A stretch of 64,000 nt of DNA, from the NCBI GenBank assembly GCA_000620945.1, contig KK211198.1:854120-918119 (forward strand). The letters are read 5' to 3'. The notes beneath the pieces are model-generated. The model worked only from the letters and a program-made list of their open reading frames with translations, was not told the origin of the DNA and ran no database searches. The translations under genes were made by a program, and so were the position numbers. This DNA comes from [Clostridium] viride DSM 6836. Its GTDB lineage: Bacteria > Bacillota > Clostridia > Oscillospirales > Oscillospiraceae. Shown one piece after another: positions 51,613-60,100 of the stretch. The first letter of the stretch is position 1. Each line of letters opens with the position of its first letter.

Positions 51613-52190
51613 TCTGCAGCCAAAAGGAGCGGTTGAAGCTGTCTGCCTTGCAGGGCCTCTTCGATGGTAGCGGGAAGCTTGGAAAAGTCTGCAATGAGCG
51701 AGGTCGGTTTTCCAAAGGGATCGTCTTGCCGGAAGGGAACAAAATAATAGTTTTTGCGGCACAAAAGTTCTCCGATGTTGCGCGCAGCCGTACTAAGGCC
51801 ATCGTTGGTGGAGATGGCGACCACCACAGGCCTCCCATTTCTTAAGTGTGCCTTGGCCGCCATGGTCACCGCACTGTCTGCCACACCGGTGGCAAGCTTT
51901 GCCAAGGTGTTTCCAGTGCAGGGTGCAATCACTAAAACATCCAGCAGCTTTTGTGGCCCAATCGGTTCTGCCGTTTGAATGCTGCTGATGACCTTTCTGC
52001 CGCACAAACGCTCCAGCTCCGTGACAAAATCACGCGCCTTGCCAAAGCGAGTGTCGGTTTCCACGGAGGCTTCTGAGGCAATAGGAATGACGTCTTGGTA
52101 CAGGCTGGTTAATTCCTCTAAGGTATCCAACGCTTGGCTGTGCGTACAAAACGAGCCGCAAAGGGCAAAACCCACACGAGTATCCTTCAC
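51609..52190 (-). CDS. dpaB: Dipicolinate synthase subunit B
   Basis: The 193-residue flavoprotein-fold subunit (SpoVFB) has RVGFALCGSFCTHSQALDTLE at the N-terminus, VLVIAPCTGNTLAKLATGVADSAV and NGRPVVVAISTNDGLS. With DpaA it oxidises dihydrodipicolinate to dipicolinic acid in the mother cell for spore core dehydration. The start is GTG, four bases after the stop of the dpaA remnant. The upstream dpaA is truncated, so this subunit may lack its partner unless a complete copy or an EtfA-type route exists elsewhere. Confidence 0.92.
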   Translation of the reverse strand: MKDTRVGFALCGSFCTHSQALDTLEELTSLYQDVIPIASEASVETDTRFGKARDFVTELERLCGRKVISSIQTAEPIGPQKLLDVLVIAPCTGNTLAKLATGVADSAVTMAAKAHLRNGRPVVVAISTNDGLSTAARNIGELLCRKNYYFVPFRQDDPFGKPTSLIADFSKLPATIEEALQGRQLQPLLLAAE

Positions 52191-52193
52191 TTC

Positions 52194-52345
52194 TTACACC
52201 CCCAATTCATGCAGGATGTTATAAATGGAGTCTCGAATGGCCTTCGCGGCTGTGACGGGGGCGGTCTTTCCGGGAATGCCTGGTAAGTTTACCGCTCGAA
52301 TCCCCAGGGATTTGGCTGCCTCCAAATCCACCCCGGTGGATTGTT
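52194..52345 (-). pseudogene. dpaA: dpaA 3' remnant (dipicolinate synthase subunit A)
   Basis: The minus-strand frame ending at 52194 reads STGVDLEAAKSLGIRAVNLP then GIPGKTAPVTAAKAI and ends NILHELGV. This is the conserved C-terminus of DpaA, about 50 residues of roughly 290. Similarity stops near 52345 and a stop codon follows upstream, with no start codon. The 5' 240 codons are replaced by unrelated, AT-richer DNA leading to an ABC-F gene. It sits directly before dpaB as in an intact operon, so it is a truncation and not an ectopic fragment. Confidence 0.8.
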
Positions 52346-52532
52346 GATTTGGATAAGGCAGGTTAGTTTAGCTCGATAGGCTCTCATCCCTTTCCCTTTA
52401 TATCTTATTTTGAAACACGGAATATCGTCCTTAAATTCCCCCCTTCCTTGGTGTATAGGAAAATACGGTGTGCACGACTCTAGTTGCAATGTAAGGTAGA
52501 CTCTTTGAACACTAAACATATCACAATCTAAC

Positions 52533-52567
52533 AAACAATCGCACCTTACAAATAGGTGCGATTGTTT
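52533..52567. terminator. Hairpin in the insert between dpaA remnant and ABC-F
   Basis: AAACAATCGCACC (52533-52545) and GGTGCGATTGTTT (52555-52567) form a perfect 13-bp stem and end in T runs. It probably terminates leftward transcription from the ABC-F gene or marks an element boundary. Confidence 0.6.
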
Positions 52568-52620
52568 GCAGTGTATGATTGTGTCTCAGCGCTGTAGTAA
52601 AAGCGAAGTCTGCAAGGTAT

Positions 52621-52788
52621 TTAGTTATACAAAACACTCAGGTCGCCTTGCTGAGCGGTTTTAACATCCACCACTTGATATTGCATGACTTCCTGCATTC
52701 CCTCATGAAAGCATTTCTTTGGGAGATGAACAGGATTTCTGAGTTTGAAACCATGGTCCCCCTCTTCTACCTTTAATTGCAATGACTA
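52621..52788 (-). pseudogene. Possible gene fragment between ABC-F and the dpaA remnant
   Basis: A 54-codon stop-to-stop frame on the minus strand reads KVEEGDHGFKLRNPVHLPKK and then FHEGMQEVMQYQVVDVKTAQ, with a protein-like composition, but it has no start codon or ribosome site. It looks like the C-terminal scrap of an unidentified gene. The remaining 52346-52620 stretch shows only the hairpin at 52533 and no gene. Confidence 0.35.
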
Positions 52789-52803
52789 ACCTTGCATACA
52801 AGA

Positions 52804-54543
52804 TCAAAATAACGCGATGAGCCTTGCTAGCTCTTCACACAAAACTTTTGCTTGGGTAAAGTCATTCTCTTTCACAGCCAATTCTATGTTCATCTCAAGG
52901 GATGTTTTCTTTTGTTCCAGTTCTAAATAGTCCCTACTAAAATGGTTCGAATAAATGGTCTTTCTAAATTTTCTCATGCTCATTCTTCGAATTGTCTTAT
53001 CTTCAATGATGAGCACATAATCCATACTGTTTACAATGGAATAAAAATCATGAGAAATCATAAGAACTGCACCTTTATAGTTCCTAATGGCTTTCTCCAG
53101 TGCGATTTGTGAATACGTATCTAAATGGCTTGTGGGTTCATCAAGAAGCAGCATGTTTGATTTGCTAACCGCGATTTTCGCTAATTGAAGTAAGTTTTTT
53201 TCCCCACCGGATAGGTTCTCAATCTTTTGATCTATGATATCTTGGTCAAAACCATAGCTTACTAGATAGGATTGAATCTCTTCCTCCGTTTGAAACCCAA
53301 CATCCAAGAACTCTTCCCGTATTGTACGAGACTCATTTAACATTTCGCCTTGTTGCTGCGATAAATAAGCCATCTGAATGTCTTGATTCACCTCAATCGC
53401 AGGATGATCATTTTTAACGATTTCTCGGAGCAAGGTGGTTTTCCCAGTGCCATTTGCGCCAATAATAGCTACTTTATCCGTTGATTTTATTTCAAAGCTG
53501 ACATGTTCGAGAAGAATGTCCTCAAAGGAGACACTGTAGTCGTTTACCTTTACTGCAACGGTTTCTTCGAGTTCATGATCTGCAACCAAACAGATATCTG
53601 GCTGCTTTGTATAAATAAATGGTGCTCGAATCCTACGCGCTTCTAATCGTTCTTGAATTTTGACTCGAGCTTTTAGCGCTCTTCCTCTTGAAGCATCGGT
53701 ATTATAGCTTGCAATAAATCGAAGTTCATCAATTAATTTCTCATTGCGTTCAATTTCTAGGCTATCCCCATTGGCTAGTTCTTGTAGCTCAATTTTGCTT
53801 TCCAGCAGCGAAACATTATAAGCAAGATAGCTTCCCTCAAATTCTTGAAGCTCTAAGTTCTCCAGGTGCAAAATCTTATTGAAGCAATGGTTCAGTAGAT
53901 ATCGGTTATGCGTAATCACCAGCAAGGTGCCTTTGTGAGAAATCATTAAATCTTTAAGCGAGTTTAGATTTTCAAAGTCTAAAAACACATCGGGTTCATC
54001 CATAATCATTAGATCTGGGCTAGTCAACATTTCTTTAATGACTTGAATCAGCTTGAACTCTCCCCCACTAAGCTGAGAAATCAATTGATCTTTGTGTTTT
54101 TTTAGATTTGCTACGTTTAGCTTCTTATCAATATTGCTTTCAAAATCATTCCCACCAATGGCATCAAAGGCATCGATTGCTTGTTGGTATTGTTCCAGTA
54201 ATGGCTCTAAATCCAAAGCCGTTTCCATTTCCGTACAAATGGATGCGATATCCTGTTGTAGCTTAATAAATTCTGAGCCGATATATTGGAACACTGTCAT
54301 CTCTTCTGTTTTCTCCACTTGAGAGAATTGACTTACATAGCCTATTCTGCAATCGGGTCTTTTTTCTAGCTTTCCGTCGAACAGGTATCGTTCCGGATCC
54401 AGAATCAGGTTTATCAGCGTACTTTTCCCGCTGCCACTTGTCCCTATCAAAGCGCAATGCTTACCTTCTTCTAAGGTAAACGAAATGTTATGATATAAAT
54501 CTTTATCTGGAAAGGAGTATGACAGTTTTTCCACATTAATCAT
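52804..54543 (-). CDS. ABC-F ribosome-protection (antibiotic resistance-type) protein
   Basis: The 579-residue product has two ABC domains and no membrane helices. Domain 1 has GTSGSGKST, QLSGGEFKLIQV and LMIMDEPDVFLDFENL. Domain 2 has GANGTGKTT, NLSGGEKNLLQLAK and MLLLDEPTSHLD. The linker between them (about 240-320) is the region that reaches the peptidyl-transferase centre in antibiotic-resistance ABC-Fs. Both P-loops are intact, unlike the ABC-F at 14747. The gene is visibly AT-richer than its neighbours and has a leader-peptide attenuator, both common for acquired resistance ABC-Fs. The drug class (lincosamide/pleuromutilin/streptogramin type is usual) is inference. Confidence 0.85.
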   Translation of the reverse strand: MINVEKLSYSFPDKDLYHNISFTLEEGKHCALIGTSGSGKSTLINLILDPERYLFDGKLEKRPDCRIGYVSQFSQVEKTEEMTVFQYIGSEFIKLQQDIASICTEMETALDLEPLLEQYQQAIDAFDAIGGNDFESNIDKKLNVANLKKHKDQLISQLSGGEFKLIQVIKEMLTSPDLMIMDEPDVFLDFENLNSLKDLMISHKGTLLVITHNRYLLNHCFNKILHLENLELQEFEGSYLAYNVSLLESKIELQELANGDSLEIERNEKLIDELRFIASYNTDASRGRALKARVKIQERLEARRIRAPFIYTKQPDICLVADHELEETVAVKVNDYSVSFEDILLEHVSFEIKSTDKVAIIGANGTGKTTLLREIVKNDHPAIEVNQDIQMAYLSQQQGEMLNESRTIREEFLDVGFQTEEEIQSYLVSYGFDQDIIDQKIENLSGGEKNLLQLAKIAVSKSNMLLLDEPTSHLDTYSQIALEKAIRNYKGAVLMISHDFYSIVNSMDYVLIIEDKTIRRMSMRKFRKTIYSNHFSRDYLELEQKKTSLEMNIELAVKENDFTQAKVLCEELARLIALF

Positions 54544-54564
54544 AGGTATAACCTCTCTTTATCT

Positions 54565-54591
54565 AAAAAAGAGCTTATCAAATAAGCTCTT
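54565..54591 (-). terminator. Attenuator terminator before the ABC-F gene
   Basis: On the minus strand AAGAGCTTAT-TTG-ATAAGCTCTT is followed by a T run, then the ABC-F ribosome site (AAAGAGAGG). It sits inside the leader and contains the leader-peptide stop codon, so ribosome position can decide whether it forms. Confidence 0.85.
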
Positions 54592-54658
54592 GAATGAATT
54601 TGCCGGCAAGGTAGCCCATACAACCAAGAATTCCACCCTTGAAGTGTTCTTTTCGCAT
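54578..54658 (-). CDS. Leader peptide of the ABC-F attenuator
   Basis: This is a 26-codon ORF starting MRKEHFKGGILGCMGYLAGK and ending FIQELI. It has GCGGAG just before its ATG. Its last codons and stop lie within the attenuator stem at 54565-54591. Antibiotic-stalled ribosomes on such leader ORFs let RNA polymerase read through in vmlR- and lsa-type genes. I infer the same logic here. Confidence 0.6.
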   Translation of the reverse strand: MRKEHFKGGILGCMGYLAGKFIQELI

Positions 54659-54859
54659 GGCTCCGCTCGTTCGCTTTTACTCCGCCACAACATGTTTTTC
54701 TAGACTATCTTACCACATAAGATCGTGGACGTATAGAAGCTCTTCACACATACAAACATTTCCACAGAAAAGGATCGCTCCGACCTCTGGCGTGTTTGTC
54801 TGTGTTATCGACTACTGAGCATAGCTCAACGAATTTTATAAGGAATGTTTCAGAGTAGA

Positions 54860-54904
54860 GTGGTGATTCCAAAAGTGTTCTAAGAACGCTTTTGGAATCA
54901 CCAC
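54860..54904. repeat. Long perfect inverted repeat
   Basis: GTGGTGATTCCAAAAG (54860-54875) and CTTTTGGAATCACCAC (54889-54904) are perfect 16-base arms. The 13-base loop can pair further (GTTC-TAA-GAAC). There is no T tract on either side. It lies about 120 bases beyond the stop of the flavin reductase gene, in a 480-base gap otherwise occupied by the ABC-F leader. I see no other gene there. Confidence 0.7.
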
Positions 54905-55024
54905 AACTAGTTTCTATCAAATCTTGAACTGTTCTACTGGTGCTAAGTTCCATCCGTCGATACACCAGTTCTCGGAAGCTCCCCCAAGAATTTGGCATAT
55001 GAGGCTGACCGTCCGAACCTATCC

Positions 55025-56566
55025 TCACGCAGGAGGTGTCACTTTTTCAAACACCCATGCTGTAAGCTCATTGAGGGAAGGGTGGATCACCATGGAGTCG
55101 TTGATGGGTTCATAGGTTCCAAGGTTTGGGCACAGGACGCGAAGGTCCTCCACTCCCTTACCCGCCATGTTGCAGGCGGTCTTTCGGCACTCATAGCCTG
55201 CGTTGATCAGGTAGACAAAGGGCTGGAGCAGCACGGCCGCTTGAGGGCCCACAATGTGGACGCCAAGAATCTTTTTGTCGTGCCCAAGGATCACCTTGAC
55301 AAACCCGTTGTCCTCATCTTTCTTGCGATAGCCCATGGCAATTCCGCCCACCACCTCGGAAAAGTGGTTGTACGCCGTCTGATAAGGGATGCCTTTGTTT
55401 TGCACCTCCTTCTCCGTCATACCAAGGTGGGCCACTTGAGGATGGGTGAACACGGCCCAAGGTACGGCGTCGTAGCGCACCTGTTGCTTTTCTTCCCCGG
55501 AGAACAAATTCCGGCTGAGGATCTGAGCCTCATAGTTTGCTTTGTGCCGGAGCTGATATTTTCCGTTGATGTCCCCCAGGGCCCAAATGTGCTTTTGTGA
55601 GGTCTCCAAAAAAGCGTTTGTCACGATCCAGCCCCGCTCGTCCGTCTCCACGCCGGCCCGCTCTAAGGATAGGGTATCGGCGTTTGACCGGATGCCGGAA
55701 GCCACCAAAATTTCTTCGCATTCCACAATGGAGCGGTGTTTCGTCACGCTGTTCTCCACGGTGACATACTTTTTTCCTCCCACGGAGCGGACGGAGACGG
55801 CCTCGCTGTCACTGAGTATCTCTATCCCATTTCTTACAAATTGCCGTCGGACCAATTCGACCACTTCTGGCTCTTCCTTGTTTAACAGTCCGTTGGCGCG
55901 GGCCAGAATGGTCACTTTTGTCCCGAACGCCGAGAAAATATGCGCAAATTCCGTGCTGATGGCCCCGCCGCCTATGATCACAAGGCTGTTCCATGGCCTT
56001 TGCGGAAACTTTTCTCCGAAAAAGGTCTCCGACGTGACATACCCGGTTTCTTCCAGCCCTTCCACAGAGGGAACGAAGGACCTGGCCCCAGCTGCAATCA
56101 GAAACTTATCCCCGAAAATTTCCTCATCCACTGCCCCCTGGCGGGAGATCACCATGCTGTTCGGGCCGGTAAAAGCACCGCGACCCTGATAGACCACCAA
56201 ATTCGGAATGTTCTTTAAATTTTCCTCAATGGTATGGTGAAAGTTGATCTGCTTCCACATTCTTTCCGAAATCACATCCCAATGGATGTCTGGATGCCCC
56301 ACCTCAATGCCAATGCGGCCAGCCCGCTCCATTTCCCTTATAAAATCGGCGGGATAGACCAGCATCTTTGACGGGATACAGCCCTTTGTCAAGCAGGTTC
56401 CCCCCAGCTTTGCCTGTTCAATCAGCGCACAGCGCAACCCCTTCTCCAGAGCGACCTCCATCACCATCAGGCCTGCGCCGCTCCCCACAATAACCAGATC
56501 AAAATGCTCCAACGTCGTCTCCGCCTTTCTCCTTGCATGGTCGTAAGAACTGGGCTCCGAGTTCAC
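55025..56566 (-). CDS. Flavin-dependent disulfide oxidoreductase (dihydrolipoyl dehydrogenase-like)
   Basis: The 513-residue class I pyridine nucleotide-disulfide oxidoreductase has the FAD motif IVGSGAGLMVMEVALEKG, redox disulfide GGTCLTKGCIPSKM, NAD motif IIGGGAISTEFAHIFSAFG, second FAD motif IWALGDINGKYQL, and C-terminal active-site HPSLNE. The lipoamide dehydrogenase, mercuric reductase and mycothione reductase branches share this. With no 2-oxo-acid dehydrogenase or glycine cleavage genes nearby, the true disulfide substrate is open. The N-terminal 20 residues precede the fold and a later start is possible. Confidence 0.85.
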   Translation of the reverse strand: MNSEPSSYDHARRKAETTLEHFDLVIVGSGAGLMVMEVALEKGLRCALIEQAKLGGTCLTKGCIPSKMLVYPADFIREMERAGRIGIEVGHPDIHWDVISERMWKQINFHHTIEENLKNIPNLVVYQGRGAFTGPNSMVISRQGAVDEEIFGDKFLIAAGARSFVPSVEGLEETGYVTSETFFGEKFPQRPWNSLVIIGGGAISTEFAHIFSAFGTKVTILARANGLLNKEEPEVVELVRRQFVRNGIEILSDSEAVSVRSVGGKKYVTVENSVTKHRSIVECEEILVASGIRSNADTLSLERAGVETDERGWIVTNAFLETSQKHIWALGDINGKYQLRHKANYEAQILSRNLFSGEEKQQVRYDAVPWAVFTHPQVAHLGMTEKEVQNKGIPYQTAYNHFSEVVGGIAMGYRKKDEDNGFVKVILGHDKKILGVHIVGPQAAVLLQPFVYLINAGYECRKTACNMAGKGVEDLRVLCPNLGTYEPINDSMVIHPSLNELTAWVFEKVTPPA

Positions 56567-57107
56567 ACCCTCAGTCCCGGCTAGATCTGCTTGTCCATGC
56601 CATTTCTATCCTTTATTGTACCCAAAACCATGCCTGCGTCAAGCAATCCACACAAAATAATGGAATATAACCCATGCAACTGGCCCCAAGGTTACAGACA
56701 AATAGCCGCAACGTGATTGACCGAAAATTATGGTATCGGTACGAAGAACCAGTTGTGAAATGTACTGTTCAGGCCGAAATTCACTACCTTTCGGGCAAAA
56801 AACAGTTTTAGGACGGTTTTTTTTGCTAAGCTGTGATTAATTTGTCTTAAACGGAGTGACCCCGTGTGCCCACCTTGATAGCTTGCTTTATTGCGGTAAT
56901 CTGTGTGGCGCAATTTTTGTCCGTCTGGTTTCCTACCACCTAGAAAAAACTGTCGGAAAAAGCGAACCGGCTTGCTGCTGGGTTTTCGGACGGTAGAGGA
57001 ACAAAATCAAGAAAAACTGAGAGGATACAGTGGTTATACACCCATTTGCACTTACTCAATGCAAAAGGATAAGGGAAAACAAAGTGATTCATAGGAGGAA
57101 AACTGAC

Positions 57108-60100
57108 ATGAGAACGAGACTACTTAGTTTGGCAATGGCACTGTGTATGATGGTTAGCCTGCTGCCCACTGTGGCAATGGCAGCCGACATTATCACTGGG
57201 CAAGGATATGAGTATAATACAAAGACAAAGATCCTGACCGTCAAGGAAAAAGGTGGGGCTCAGAGATTCGGAGGCGATTACCAAGCATCTTACAGGAATC
57301 AGTGCATAAAAGCAGTAATTCAAACAGGGGTAACTGAGCTTGGTTATTGTGAATTTCATTTGTTTGCAGCCTTAACCACGGTTGAATTTCCATCAACCTT
57401 AACTAAGGTAAGCGAAGGCGCCTTTTCTCAGTGCACCAGTTTGACTGAAATTACGATTCCCGAAACCGTGACCGAAATTGGTAATTCTCCATTTTGGGGC
57501 TGCACCGCACTGAAAAAGGTAACGCTCCCAAGCAGCCTGACCTCCATCACGGAGGCTATGTTTGAGGGCTGCACCAGCCTGGAGACCATCACCTTCAATA
57601 ATATAAATAACGTCAAATCAGTCGGTAATAGCGCCTTCAAGGGCTGCACAAACCTAAAGACCTTCACAATTCCCAGTCAGGTGACCTCCATCGGTAATAA
57701 TGCCTTTTATGGGTGCAGCAGCCTCAGCTCCATCACAATCCCAAGCAAAGTGAGCTCGATTGGTGAATGGGCATTTTATAATTGCACGAGCCTTACATCA
57801 GCCATCTTCCAGAATAGCATGACAGATCTGACACGATCTATATTTCATGGCTGTACCAATCTTAGCTCCGTCACCCTTCCGAGCAATCTGAAGACCATCG
57901 GCATAGATGCCTTTAATTCCTGTACTAGCCTGAGTTCCATCAACATCCCTAGTACTGTGACCTTAATTGACTCAAGGGCTTTTCAAGCGTGTTCAAACTT
58001 GTCTGCCGTTCACTTTGCAAGCCCAAGTGCGTTAGACGTAATCAATGATTATAGTTTTTACGGCTGTAGCCGTCTTAGTTTCATCATAATTCCGAGCAAG
58101 GTGACGAGGCTCGGCTACAATGCATTTTCTGGTTGCACGAATATTACAGCCGTATTTGACTCACCAACAGCTCCAGTATTAGACGCATACGGCATTGTAT
58201 TTCAACCTGCTGATGGGTATAAGCTTTATGTGCCTAAATATGGCACGGGCTACTCTGGTTATGGTTGGACAAGACTCGTAGTGGGTAATGTTGGCCTGAC
58301 CAACCTGACGCTAAGCAGCGGCGAACTTTCCCCGGCGTTTTCTTTTAATCAGTATACCTATACCGCAACGGTTCCCACTGGAACCAGCAGCATCACCTTC
58401 ACCCCCACTGACTTTAGAGGTGAGACGATCACGGTAAATGGTACCCCTGTCGTCAGTGGTCAGGCATCCAATGTAATCTCCTTAACAGGGGATACTACCA
58501 CGGTCACGATTCAGGCGACATATGGTACCACCGTCGAAACCTACACCGTGGAGGTAACAAAGGCTCCCGCCCCTGTGAATCTCTTCACGCTAAGCGGAAA
58601 AGTGACCACACCCACCAAAAACGGAACACCCTCTACCACCGCCATCGATACGGCGCAGTACACCGGTACGGTGAGTTGGAAAGACCCTTCCGGTTCCTCT
58701 GTGGGCAGCAAGTTTCTCGGCGGCACGGCCTACACCGCCACCCTTACCCTTACGCCCAAGCAGGGCTACACGTTCAAAGGTCTTTTGGCCAATCAATTTA
58801 CCTTTACGAATGCGACCGTGACCAACCCGGCCGGCGGAGACGGAGATTTGGTTGTGAGCATCGCATTCCCTGCTACTGCACCACGTACGCTAAGCTCCAT
58901 GGCCATTACCACTCAACCGAAGACAAGCTATGAGTATGGTGAAACCTTTAGCGCATCGGGTATGATAGTTAAGGCCACTTATGACGATGGCACAACGGAC
59001 AACAACTTCACAGCGTACACCGTAGACAAAACCGGCCCCTTGACCCCCAGCGACACCATGGTTACCCTTACAGCGACAGGCACATCAATGACAGCAACGC
59101 AGCCCATCACCGTTGCAGCCCGTGTGCTCACCTCCATTGCGGTTACCACACAACCAAAGATGACCTACCAATACGGTGAAACCTTTAGTCCGGCGGGTAT
59201 GGTCGTGACCGCGAACTATAAAGATGGCGCAACGGACCACAATTTCACAGATTACACCGTGGACAAGACCGGGCCTCTAACCATGAGCGATACCACGGTT
59301 ACCCTAACTGCCAGAGACACAGCCGTAAAAACTACGCTGAATATTACCATTAACAAGGCAGACGGCCCTGCCGCGCCAAGCCTCACATTTTCTTTTGATG
59401 GTGTGAACGCTAATAAGCTCATGGGTTCAGATAGTACGATGCAATACAGTCTGGACGGCGGAGCTGCTTGGTCTACTTGCTCCAGCGACATGGTGCTAGC
59501 AGGTACTCAAATTTCGGCAGATAAGGACATCAAGGTGCGGAAGAAAGAAACAGCCACCACCTTGCCCGGTGAAATCCAAACCATTGATATCTTGGTAGGC
59601 CCGGCTTCGCCCACAGGTATGCTCCCCACTGATTGCACCACCATAGAAAATAGCAACGGAAAGATAAGTGGCGTCAATCCTGCGATGGAGTATAAACGGT
59701 CCACCGCGTCCTCTTGGACGGCAGTCAGTGGCAATGAGATCACCGGCCTTACCGATGGTACATATGAAGTGCGGTTCAAGGCTACAGGGCATATGCTCCC
59801 CAGCAGTCCCTCATCTGTCCCCATCAGCCCTTATATTCCTGCAACGGTTACCAACTTTGTCCTGGACAGCCATGTAACCGCACCGACCAAAAATGGAACC
59901 CCTAGCACCACCCCGATTGACGCAACCCAGTACACCGGCACCGTTAGTTGGAACGTGACTTCCGGAGCCCCGGTGGGCAGCACTTTCCTTGGCGGTACAG
60001 CCTACACAGCCACCGTTACCCTGACACCAAAGTACGGCTACACCTTCTCCGGTGTTTCCGCAAATTCATTTACCTATTTGGATGCTGCCGTTACCCACTC

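Noticed and set aside
52289-52534. 81-residue minus-strand ORF next to the dpaA remnant
   Set aside because: It crosses the breakpoint in a different frame from dpaA and looks like chance coding.
54744-55028. 94-residue minus-strand ORF after the flavin reductase
   Set aside because: It spans the long palindrome, has no ribosome site and shows no recognisable family.
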